A DNA stretch of 64,000 bases, from the NCBI RefSeq assembly GCF_007860175.1, contig NZ_SJPX01000003.1, forward strand, positions 266,552 to 330,551, in the 5' to 3' direction. The translations under genes were made by a program, and so were the position numbers. Below, one piece after another: positions 48,105 through 56,135 of the stretch (positions within the stretch are counted from its first letter, which is position 1; the number at the start of each line of letters is the position of its first letter). The stretch comes from Rubripirellula reticaptiva. GTDB taxonomy: Bacteria; Planctomycetota; Planctomycetia; Pirellulales; Pirellulaceae. The notes beneath the pieces were generated by a model. It did not search any database and was not told the origin of the DNA. It saw only the letters and a program-made list of their open reading frames with translations.

Positions 48105-48178
48105 CCGAAACACCACACAGCAAAGCAGGCCATGTCAGTAGGCCTGACTATTGAAGCTCATTCCAAGCCGCACTCTTT

Positions 48179-48673
48179 TCAAGCGGCTTTGCTGATGTAA
48201 CGACCAAGGCACGACGGTGGATATCCGTCATAGAATCGGCGAATCCAATGGCGGCCGTTCCAGCTCTCAAGATGGCGTTCCCAACCCAACCTAGTCAACA
48301 GCCGATCGCTGATGTTGCCGTTGGAAACATGCGCGACGATCGCCGATGCGCCTCGGATTCTCGCGACTTCGTCAAGGACATGGCAGGCGCCGCTGAACGA
48401 ACAGTATCCGGCGTAAGTCCCAGCTCGGATATAATCAAGCGTCAAGAAAGACGGCATGCCGAAGGGTGTGTGGTAGTCAATCCAGCAAATCTCGTCGTCG
48501 CTTCGCCCGTACTTGGCTTGCCACCAAACTTGAGCCATCGAGACGCTGCCGCACGTCAATCGCCGCTGAATTTCAACCAGCTTTCCGGCTCGCATTACAA
48601 TGCGACCGTAACGCCATTTTTGAATCTTGGCGACGTTTTCGACGGGATCGGTGATGGAATCGAGTCGTAACAT
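48179..48673 (-). CDS. Protein with GNAT-like C-terminal part
   Basis: A 164-residue soluble protein. Residues about 75-135 have GNAT-like alternation (FLTLDYIRAGTYAGYCSFSG, CHVLDEVARIRGASAIVAHV, SNGNISDRLLTRLGWERHL); the phrase RLLTRLGWERH and the following WNGRHWIRRFYDGYP correspond to the end of acetyltransferase domains. The acetyl-CoA Q/RxxGxG/A loop is not clear. I recall related planctomycete proteins of unknown role. Treat as a possible acetyltransferase. Confidence 0.65.
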   Translation of the reverse strand: MLRLDSITDPVENVAKIQKWRYGRIVMRAGKLVEIQRRLTCGSVSMAQVWWQAKYGRSDDEICWIDYHTPFGMPSFLTLDYIRAGTYAGYCSFSGACHVLDEVARIRGASAIVAHVSNGNISDRLLTRLGWERHLESWNGRHWIRRFYDGYPPSCLGRYISKAA

Positions 48674-48889
48674 GCTTTCGTTTCTTAATCCTCACAACCG
48701 GCGCGGTTGTAGGGAAACTTAGCACATCATTTGCGTCCAAGACGACTTCATGCGGTTTAGTGACCTTGTTCGGGCCGGGATTCCGATACGATGACACGAA
48801 AGGCCGGAATTGTCGGTTTGACTGTACTGTTTCAATCCGGTGGGCTACTCCCATTGCCGAACCGCTTTTCCAAGAGGCGATACTAGCTG

Positions 48890-49894
48890 ATGGCGAAATC
48901 TGACTCGCAAACTCCGAACACTTCGTCTACACCAGCCCCTAAAACGGCAAACGCAAAGCGTCCAGAAACTCATCAACCCCGGCAACCCAAACCTGGTCGT
49001 AAGAAACGCGTGAAGGTGCGAACACCGACGACCAGATTCATCATCTGGCTGCTACGCGTCGTCGGATTCGGATACGCCGCAGTCTTGGTGACGCTGGTGG
49101 TCATGGAAGAACGTTTGGTATATCCAGGCGCTTACATGAAGGACACGAGCGTCGCTGCGGACCAACCGCTCATTGAATCCGTCTCCTACAATTCGACCGC
49201 CAAGACGACGCTGACCGGACGCCTGCTCGAGCGACAGCAAAGCAAAAATGTTTTGCTGTTCTTTCACGGTAACGCCAGCAAAGCCAAGTGGCTTGATTCG
49301 TGGCTGATTCAAGTGTCGGGACAATTCGATGCGACCGTGATGGCGGCTGAGTACCGTGGTTTTGAGGACGATACAGATCCCGACGAGCGCGGCGTCATCG
49401 AAGATTGTTTGGCAGCACGAGACTACCTTTGCGATCGGTACGGCGTCGAACCGGCGGACATAATCTTGTACGGTCGGTCGTTGGGTGGCGGATGTGCGAT
49501 CGCAGTCGCCTGTCGCGGTGGGGCAAAGGGCGTCGTATTGGAAAGCACCTTTGATCGCATGTTCAACGTCGCTGCAGAAAGATATCCCTTCGTTCCCGTA
49601 CGCTTGCTAATGCGAAATCGCTATGACTCGGTTGCCAAGCTAACCGCTTATAAAGGTCCGCTCGTTCAAATTCATAGCCTCGACGACACCGTGATTCCGT
49701 TCCGATTCGGAAAGGCACTTTTCGAATCGTCCAAATCACCGCTGAAGTACTTCATCGAAGCATCCGGTGTCGATCACATCGAACCGATGCCAGTCGATGT
49801 GATTGGCCGAGCGGCGTCAAAACTAGACGAGTTTCTAAACGGCAATTTTTCAAGTGGCACTGATTCGCCGAACATCAGCCCATCGCAGCCATGA
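48890..49894 (+). CDS. Alpha/beta hydrolase, membrane-anchored (BEM46-like)
   Basis: After a basic N-terminus (about residues 20-45) a single helix (FIIWLLRVVGFGYAAVLVTL) anchors the protein. The hydrolase starts with the LLFFHGNASKAKW oxyanion region; the nucleophile is in YGRSLGGGCAIA, with acid and base in HSLDDTVIPF and ASGVDHIEPMP. The length of 334 is typical for this FAM108/BEM46 group. Substrates are not known. The basic, Pro-rich N-terminus (HQPRQPKPGRKKRVKV) is likely cytoplasmic. The next gene is convergent, 68 bases downstream. Confidence 0.85.
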   Translation: MAKSDSQTPNTSSTPAPKTANAKRPETHQPRQPKPGRKKRVKVRTPTTRFIIWLLRVVGFGYAAVLVTLVVMEERLVYPGAYMKDTSVAADQPLIESVSYNSTAKTTLTGRLLERQQSKNVLLFFHGNASKAKWLDSWLIQVSGQFDATVMAAEYRGFEDDTDPDERGVIEDCLAARDYLCDRYGVEPADIILYGRSLGGGCAIAVACRGGAKGVVLESTFDRMFNVAAERYPFVPVRLLMRNRYDSVAKLTAYKGPLVQIHSLDDTVIPFRFGKALFESSKSPLKYFIEASGVDHIEPMPVDVIGRAASKLDEFLNGNFSSGTDSPNISPSQP

Positions 49895-49962
49895 ACGACG
49901 CGATGCAACAGATCCTTAGATCCTTTCGCTTGATTCTGCCTAACCGAAACCTTCAAAATCGG

Positions 49963-50793
49963 TTACGCAGCGAAGCGATCTTCTTCACTGATCGGCAGCT
50001 CAATCTTTGGATCAGGCTTGTTGGTGACGCGAAAATTCGGATTCGAATAGGCGCGTCGTCGGCGTCGCGGACGTCGCTCGGGTTCCATCTTGTCAAACAG
50101 GCTGCCAAGCAGCGAGGGATGGAAACAAACAAATGCCCAAGCCAGACCAATCGATGCTGATCCGAACAAGTCGCTAACAAAGTGGGCGCCACAAGCGAGT
50201 CGCTGAAGCATGGTGCCAATACAAATGCTGACGAACATCCAACGACCGGTTGGCAGCACGACCCAGAGCCCAGCCGTCAACGCGGCAGCCGTCGCCAACG
50301 ATGCGCTCGGAAACGCGCGCGTGCTGGCGTCAAAATTGGCAATATGATCGAGCGTCCAGTCAAAGGACCAAATCCAAGCGTAGTCGTAACTGGCGACGTC
50401 AAGGTTCAAACTGTTTGGACGAGGACGCATGACAAACATCTTCGTCAGAGTTGCGACGGCACCGCCACCCATCGCTAGCGTTGCAAGCCGAGGCACGTAC
50501 CAGCGACGAGTTGGCGCTAGAACGATCACACCCAGCAAAATCAAAAACACGCCTGTGCCGTGTGCATAGTAACTAGACAAATCTAGCGTCTGCCCGACCA
50601 CCGTCGGTAATGGTTCGTGAAAGAACCAACGCGAAATCGGAACGTCAACTAGCGTTGCCATTGGGACCATCAGAATTGTGATCCCCGCCATCCAGAGCAA
50701 ACTGGTGATGCGGAATTTAATGACTTCCTCGGCGATCGGCTTGCCAAAAATCGGTATTCCGCCGCCAGTAGGCGGGTCTTCTTTGTAGGACAT
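49963..50793 (-). CDS. PAP2-like membrane phosphatase homologue, active site incomplete
   Basis: A six-helix PAP2 protein of 276 residues. KMFVMRPRP is the first phosphatase motif (KX6RP type). In the second, PSGH is replaced by FPSASL, losing the general-acid His. The third retains QRLACGAHFVSDL: His and Asp are kept, but the Ser-Arg pair begins with Gln. The protein may therefore be inactive or use another residue. The N- and C-termini are hydrophilic, the C-terminal tail strongly basic (ERRPRRRRRAY). The start is the ATG at 50793. Confidence 0.82.
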   Translation of the reverse strand: MSYKEDPPTGGGIPIFGKPIAEEVIKFRITSLLWMAGITILMVPMATLVDVPISRWFFHEPLPTVVGQTLDLSSYYAHGTGVFLILLGVIVLAPTRRWYVPRLATLAMGGGAVATLTKMFVMRPRPNSLNLDVASYDYAWIWSFDWTLDHIANFDASTRAFPSASLATAAALTAGLWVVLPTGRWMFVSICIGTMLQRLACGAHFVSDLFGSASIGLAWAFVCFHPSLLGSLFDKMEPERRPRRRRRAYSNPNFRVTNKPDPKIELPISEEDRFAA

Positions 50794-51164
50794 GGTCCGT
50801 TTGAATCCTGGCGAGAGAACGCTTGAATTATCAAGTCAAGCGACCTTGTCGGTATCGGTTGGTCGTCAGGAGGCTACTTAAAAAATCGTCCCGATCGAAA
50901 GACTACTTTTCCGACGCTAGTAATCGAGCACCGACAAGCTCGGACCGCTCGCTCCAAAATGCGAAACAAGGCAGTCTTCACAAAACAGGCAAGCCTGCGA
51001 GCCCAGGCAACACGCGGCAACTAAATGCTTGTCAATTGTTCACCTGTATTGGTTTGGCACCAAACGCCGATTCAACTTTCCAGGCGTCGCTACCGACGGC
51101 TGCAACCTATTCTCGCTCGCCGCACTCCATCGAGAGCGCGAGCTATTTCCAGGGAAAACTAACG
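50794..51164. other. Intergenic stretch, partly open in frame with the next gene
   Basis: The frame of the lipoprotein gene extends back to 50823, but the extra 114 residues are Ser/Arg-rich without any domain. It is treated as promoter and leader. Confidence 0.45.
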
Positions 51165-51980
51165 ATGGCATTGGCCCAAACTTCTTTTTTGTCCGGCGAC
51201 CCACGGACCAATCGCCGTCGCGTACGGCAATCATTCACACTTTCGTTGGTCATGGTGCTAGTGACCATAGCAGTGACAGGTTGTGCCAGCACCAAAACGT
51301 CCAACACGGCGCGTACGGCAACCGAACAACTGTTGATCTCTTCGGCAATCGATCGCGCGATGTCCAACGTTCGCTTCGACGAGTTTGCTAACTACAAAGT
51401 CTTCATTGACGAAAAATACTTGGACTCAGTCGACAAGGGATACCTCGTCGGATCGCTGCGTCATAATGTTCTTCAGTCGGGCGGTCAGCTCGTCGCCACG
51501 GCGGACGTTGCCGATGTAGTCATCGAACCACGCAGTGGTGGGGTTGGAACGGATACCCAAGAGTCCTATTTGGGGATCCCATCGCTGGGTATCCCAGGGA
51601 TGCCAATCGAGTTGCCTGAAGTCAAGTTCGTCTCTCGTGACACCCAGATGGGCACCGCAAAACTGGGTTTAGTCTGCTATGACCCCAAGTCAGGCAAGGC
51701 GTTGGGCTTAGGCGGCGAAACGACCGCATTGACGCACAACAACGACACTTACTTGTTGGGAATGGGGCCCTTCCGAAGTGGATCGGTGCTTGACCAACGT
51801 GAAAAAGCGGTCGGATTCAACGGCGTCGGTGGTAGCTTCATGAGCAATCCGGCTCATATCGCCAAATCAAAGCCAGTTATGATGGTCAATAAACCTGCCG
51901 GAATGCCGTCACTTGACGTTCCATTCAACGCCGCACCTCAGATCGCGACGCTTCCGGAAGGCATCACAACGAACCGCTAA
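51165..51980 (+). CDS. Lipoprotein of DUF6655 type
   Basis: A 271-residue protein with a long signal sequence (FTLSLVMVLVTIAVTGC) whose lipobox Cys is at about residue 43. ARTATEQLLISSAIDRAMSNV directly after the lipidated Cys matches a family I know as DUF6655. The rest is a beta-rich region with Gly-rich ends (DTQESYLGIPSLGIPG, VGFNGVGGSF). Outer-membrane or envelope location is inferred. The ATG at 51165 is preceded by AGGGA. A strong terminator ends the transcript. Confidence 0.75.
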   Translation: MALAQTSFLSGDPRTNRRRVRQSFTLSLVMVLVTIAVTGCASTKTSNTARTATEQLLISSAIDRAMSNVRFDEFANYKVFIDEKYLDSVDKGYLVGSLRHNVLQSGGQLVATADVADVVIEPRSGGVGTDTQESYLGIPSLGIPGMPIELPEVKFVSRDTQMGTAKLGLVCYDPKSGKALGLGGETTALTHNNDTYLLGMGPFRSGSVLDQREKAVGFNGVGGSFMSNPAHIAKSKPVMMVNKPAGMPSLDVPFNAAPQIATLPEGITTNR

Positions 51981-52012
51981 GCTAGACTTTGCGATCAACG
52001 TTCCAACGGAAA

Positions 52013-52046
52013 CGCGGCGAGTCAGCAATGACTCGTCGCGTTTTTT
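52013..52046 (+). terminator. Intrinsic terminator
   Basis: CGCGGCGAGTCA and TGACTCGTCGCG form a 12-bp stem with a GCAA loop (one G-U pair), followed by six T. It lies 33 bases after the lipoprotein gene stop. Confidence 0.92.
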
Positions 52047-52411
52047 CGTCGACCTAACCCGACTGCGCCCCGATTTGCCTGCGGCCATCACCTATGGGAA
52101 CGAGTCGGCTTTGCTAGACTAAAAGGCGGAAACGCAGTGCCCCGTGGCCAGGTAATTTTGTTGGTTTTTTGGATCTAAACTTCGTAGCGAAAATCGTCAA
52201 GCCGTTCGTGGTAGTTGCACCGGCACCCCGAAAATCAAGTTGGGCCAGATCACCAACGTTCGACGAGTTACCGCTTTGGCGTCGCCTTTGCGTGCCAGCG
52301 AAACTCTCATCGACCAGCAAGCCTGACGCCGCCAAACTTTGACTGTGTCATCCACTGCCTGACCGTTCCGTACTGTACGACTTTTATCCTTCAATCGAGA
52401 GAATCAACATC
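52047..52411. other. Gene-free stretch upstream of the SDR gene
   Basis: No coding frame on either strand is credible, and no obvious repeat or RNA pattern is present. It should contain the promoter of the SDR-scpB-HAD group. Confidence 0.45.
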
Positions 52412-53146
52412 GTGGCGAACTTGGCTGGAAAAATTGTTGCAATCACAGGCGGCGGTACCGGCATCGGCGCCGGCATCGCCAAAGTTTTGGCCGAGGCAGG
52501 CTGCCGCGTCACGGTCGGCGGCAGGCGACAAGACGCTCTGAATAAGTTAGCCAGTTCCGTTGATAGCGAGCACAAAATTCGCACCCACGTCGTCGACGTT
52601 GCCGACGCAGCAAGTATCGCATCATTTTTCGCAGACGTTCGAGAAAATGTTGGCGAAGTGGACATCCTGGTCAACAGCGCCGGCATCAACATTCAAAAAC
52701 GGACCATGGCAGAAATGATCCCCGAAGACTGGGACCGCGTAATGCAAATCAACGCGACTGGTGCCTACCGATGTATCCTCGAAGTGCTGCCCGCCATGCG
52801 AGCCAGGAAAGACGGGCTTGTGATCAACATCTCGTCGGTCGCTGGCAAGCGAGCGATCTCGTTAGGCGGTGTCGTTTACTGTGCCAGCAAGTTCGCGATG
52901 ACAGCACTTGGAACCGCAATTTCCAACGAAGTTCGTCAAGAAGGAGTTCGCGTGACCAACGTCTATCCTGGCGAAGTCAATACGCCGATCTTGGACAATC
53001 GGCCAACGCCTGTCAGTCAAGAACACAAAGACGCGATTCTGCAACCCGAAGACATTGCCTCGGTCATCTTGTCGATCTGTCACTTGCCACCACGGGCAAA
53101 TGTGCCGGAAATCGTCATCAAGCCGACGACCCAGGAATGGGTCTAG
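52412..53146 (+). CDS. Short-chain dehydrogenase/reductase
   Basis: A classical SDR of 244 residues. The cofactor motif is TGGGTGIG (residues about 11-18), the NAG motif is NSAGIN, the catalytic Ser is in NISSVAG and the Tyr-Lys in YCASK. The Arg pair in GGRRQDAL after the second strand suggests NADPH. The usual 245-residue size fits. The end (KPTTQEW) is short, without a quinone or CoA binding extension. The start GTG at 52412 is in GTGGCGAAC. The substrate is unknown; scpB follows 67 bases later. Confidence 0.9.
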   Translation: MANLAGKIVAITGGGTGIGAGIAKVLAEAGCRVTVGGRRQDALNKLASSVDSEHKIRTHVVDVADAASIASFFADVRENVGEVDILVNSAGINIQKRTMAEMIPEDWDRVMQINATGAYRCILEVLPAMRARKDGLVINISSVAGKRAISLGGVVYCASKFAMTALGTAISNEVRQEGVRVTNVYPGEVNTPILDNRPTPVSQEHKDAILQPEDIASVILSICHLPPRANVPEIVIKPTTQEWV

Positions 53147-53212
53147 GAAGCACCGTTAATTTCTAGGCAATCGCCGATTCAACCAGCGATATCGAAAACG
53201 ATCGGACATGCG

Positions 53213-53965
53213 ATGGACAACACCGACGGCGACGAGCCCGCCGAACATGAGGACGAAATCGGCGAACTTTCTCTCGACGATCTCGGCGCTGCATATGCAC
53301 GCGCAGCGGCCGAACATGACCCCGAAGCGTTTGCGCCGGTCGCTGAAGAAGTCGATGAGGGCACCGAGAACGATACCGAGCTTGCTGATCAATTCGCTCC
53401 CGTCGATGACAACATGGACGACGAACATGTCGTTACACCGGAGACGATTGTCGAAGGAGCTTTATTCGTCGGCGACCCCGATGGAAAGCCGATCACGGAG
53501 CATCGCTTGGCGTCTTTGATGCGTGACGTGACACCCGAGGAAGTGATCGGGATGATCGAGCATTTGAACCAGTCCTATCGCGAAAACGATCAGGCTCTGC
53601 GAATCGTCGGTGATGAAAACGGCTATCGAATGACCGTAGCGCCCGAGGTTGAAAATGTTCGCCGATCTTTCATGGGGAAAGTGCGAGAAGCGAAACTTAG
53701 CCAAACCGCAATCGAAGTCCTAGCTCTCGTCGCATACCAGCCAGGCGTGACGTTGCAAAAGGTACAGGACCAACGCGGACGCGAATGTGGTTCGCTCTTG
53801 AATCAACTTGTCCGGCGACAGTTGCTTCGACTGGAACGCATAAAGCCAGACAATGGCGGTCGCGCAGAAGCCCACTATTATCCGACCGAACGATTCCTGT
53901 ACTTGTTCGGTCTTGAGTCACTCGAAGATTTGCCACAAGTCGAAGAAGGATTGCGAGAAGGATAA
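53213..53965 (+). CDS. scpB: Segregation and condensation protein B
   Basis: ScpB bridges ScpA in the SMC condensin complex. The two winged-helix domains are recognisable in VTPEEVIGMIEHLNQSY and SQTAIEVLALVAYQPGVTLQ with VQDQRGRECGSLLNQLV (the family has RGVDS here, a local change). Before them lies an acidic, Asp/Glu-rich N-terminal extension of about 70 residues that typical ScpB lacks. The stop TAATG overlaps the next start by one base. No scpA is seen nearby. Confidence 0.88.
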   Translation: MDNTDGDEPAEHEDEIGELSLDDLGAAYARAAAEHDPEAFAPVAEEVDEGTENDTELADQFAPVDDNMDDEHVVTPETIVEGALFVGDPDGKPITEHRLASLMRDVTPEEVIGMIEHLNQSYRENDQALRIVGDENGYRMTVAPEVENVRRSFMGKVREAKLSQTAIEVLALVAYQPGVTLQKVQDQRGRECGSLLNQLVRRQLLRLERIKPDNGGRAEAHYYPTERFLYLFGLESLEDLPQVEEGLREG

Positions 53966-54642
53966 TGCACGAAAACGAAAGTGATTCGAGGCCGACGATT
54001 TTGGGTGTCGCCTTAGACATGGACGGTCTACTGTTTGACACTGAACGACTGTACTGGGACGTAGGCGACACGGTTCTACAGCGACGTGGGCACCGTTACA
54101 GCCACGAACTGCAACAACGTATGATGGGACGCGTTGGTGTTGCGGCGATGCAGCAAATGATCGACTTTCATGATCTGAACGATTCGCCAGAGGACCTGCT
54201 GGCCGAATCGGACTCGCTATTCGGTGACAAGTTGGCAACCGACATCACACCGATGGGTGGCTTAGCCGAGTGGATCGATTTGCTTGATGAAACCGACATG
54301 CCATTCGGATTGGCGACAAGTAGCCAACGAAAGTTCGTCGACATCATATTGGAAACGATCTCTTGGCGTCATTCAATGAAATTCATCTTGACCGGCGATG
54401 ACGTTACTGAGGGAAAGCCAGATCCCGAGATGTATCTCAAGGCCTCGGTCGAACTCGGCATCGCGCCGTCGACGATGCTGGTACTGGAAGACAGCGGGAA
54501 CGGTTGCGCCGCCGCTGTCGCCGCTGGTGCTTATGCGGTCGCAATCCCCAACGACCACACTCGCGGCCAATCTTTCGTTGGCGCGAAACTGATCGCGGAT
54601 TCGTTGGTCGATTCGCGACTATGGGACTTAGTGCGTCGATAG
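53965..54642 (+). CDS. HAD-family phosphatase (beta-phosphoglucomutase-like)
   Basis: The four HAD motifs are clear: the nucleophile and acid in ALDMDGLLFDTERLYW, LATSSQRKF, then the Lys in GKPDPEMYL and the Asp pair near VLEDSGNG. The cap is helical and of C1 type, placing it in the phosphoglycolate/beta-phosphoglucomutase group. The length of 225 residues is normal. It is translationally coupled with scpB through a one-base overlap. The substrate cannot be deduced. Confidence 0.92.
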   Translation: MHENESDSRPTILGVALDMDGLLFDTERLYWDVGDTVLQRRGHRYSHELQQRMMGRVGVAAMQQMIDFHDLNDSPEDLLAESDSLFGDKLATDITPMGGLAEWIDLLDETDMPFGLATSSQRKFVDIILETISWRHSMKFILTGDDVTEGKPDPEMYLKASVELGIAPSTMLVLEDSGNGCAAAVAAGAYAVAIPNDHTRGQSFVGAKLIADSLVDSRLWDLVRR

Positions 54643-54704
54643 CCGAGGCTCTAACGCCCGTGAAACCTTCGACTCACCGTTATCTTTGGTTTGCAGCTCG
54701 GGGA

Positions 54705-56063
54705 TTAACCGTGCATTAAACCGGTTAGCGAACCGTCGCCGCAGTAGTCCGTATTGCCAAATGATTTTTCGGGGTACCCCATCGCTTCGGTCAAACTCAT
54801 CAGCAACCGGTTGTGCGGAACATGGTCGAATTTCATAGCTCGGCCCATTTTGAACCCAAGTCCGCCGCCAACCATGACAAACGGGATGCTGTTGCGGGTA
54901 TGCGAGTTGCCTTTGCCAAGTTCGTTGGTCCAGACAATGGTCGTATTGTCTAACAGATTCCCGTCACCATTGGGTTCGGGGGTCTCGGCCAAACGTTTGG
55001 CGAGGTAAGCGATCTGTTCGCAGTACCAAGTGTTGATACGAATCAGGTTTTCATAAGCCGATTCGTTGTTGTCCGGTTCGTGTGAAATCGCATGGTGTCC
55101 TTCGTCGATATCCAGCCAACGCATTCGTGCGTTGCCGACGCTATTGGTGATTTGAATTGTCGCGACGCGAGCAAAGTCGGCGGCAAAACTGTTGACCAAC
55201 AAGTCGCTCTGCATCCGCGAGATCTGCGGCATGTTGTTGTTATCTTCTTCGACGTTGGGCGGCAACTTGGGAATCGCGTGTCCAAGATCTTTCTCGCCTT
55301 TCGCATCTTTCCCCTCGGCCGGTTTCGCCATTTCCGACTTCAACTCTTTTTCAACCGAGCGAACCATTTCGACGTGCTGTTTCAGCAAATGCCTATCTTC
55401 GGCACTGACCATCTTTTCGATCTGCCGAAAATCTTCACTCAAATCGTCGAGCACGCTCGCCAGCATCGCACGGTTTTGTGATTGTCCATATAGCTTGTCA
55501 AACATCTGATACGGATTGCTGATTGGCGTGACGGGTTGGTTCGGCCCCGCATACGACCAACGTGTCCACGTGTCGGCGCGATCCGGCACCATGACTCCGA
55601 ACTCAAGCGATCCGAAACGGGTTTGACTTGCCGGATCAGCCTGCAGTTTGTTCTTCAAGTGTTGATCAATCGAGATCCCCATCGACCATCCGGCTGGCGT
55701 ATCGGATCCACCCTGGACGTCACCCGGAAAGAGCTCGACCCCGGTCAAAAGACAACCAATGCCACGCATGTGACCGTCACCGTCACCTTTGATTTTGTTG
55801 TCGATGCCCTCCAACGTAAGCAATTGATTCTTGAAAGGATCCAGCGGCGCAAGAATGCGTTTCAGATCTTTGTGCTGGCCGGCTTCATCGGGCCAGAAAT
55901 GTTGGGGGATCACACCGTTGGGACTAAAAACGAATACGACTCTCTTTTTCTTGTTCGCCGATGCAGCCCAGCCAAGGCTAGGCAAAGCGAACGCAAAGTT
56001 AGCCGCCGCAGCGCTAACACCTAGCTTGATGACAAAGTCGCGTCTTGAAAATGCAGAGGTCAT
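54705..56063 (-). CDS. DUF1552 protein
   Basis: DUF1552 proteins occur in planctomycetes with DUF1592 partners. A twin-arginine-like signal ([20 protein letters not shown]) is near the N-terminus; then [42 protein letters not shown] and the C-terminal [23 protein letters not shown] with its His. Residues about 260-300 carry a Lys/Glu-rich linker. The family function is not settled; a sulfatase- or hydrolase-like fold has been suggested by context. The ATG at 56063 fits the signal. Its upstream neighbour is DUF1592, 73 bases away on the same strand. Confidence 0.9.
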   Translation of the reverse strand: MTSAFSRRDFVIKLGVSAAAANFAFALPSLGWAASANKKKRVVFVFSPNGVIPQHFWPDEAGQHKDLKRILAPLDPFKNQLLTLEGIDNKIKGDGDGHMRGIGCLLTGVELFPGDVQGGSDTPAGWSMGISIDQHLKNKLQADPASQTRFGSLEFGVMVPDRADTWTRWSYAGPNQPVTPISNPYQMFDKLYGQSQNRAMLASVLDDLSEDFRQIEKMVSAEDRHLLKQHVEMVRSVEKELKSEMAKPAEGKDAKGEKDLGHAIPKLPPNVEEDNNNMPQISRMQSDLLVNSFAADFARVATIQITNSVGNARMRWLDIDEGHHAISHEPDNNESAYENLIRINTWYCEQIAYLAKRLAETPEPNGDGNLLDNTTIVWTNELGKGNSHTRNSIPFVMVGGGLGFKMGRAMKFDHVPHNRLLMSLTEAMGYPEKSFGNTDYCGDGSLTGLMHG

Positions 56064-56135
56064 TGGGTGAGATCCTTCAGTGGAAAGTAAGGCGGCGACA
56101 GGCCATAGAGCCACCTCGGTGCTGCGGTAGTTCGA

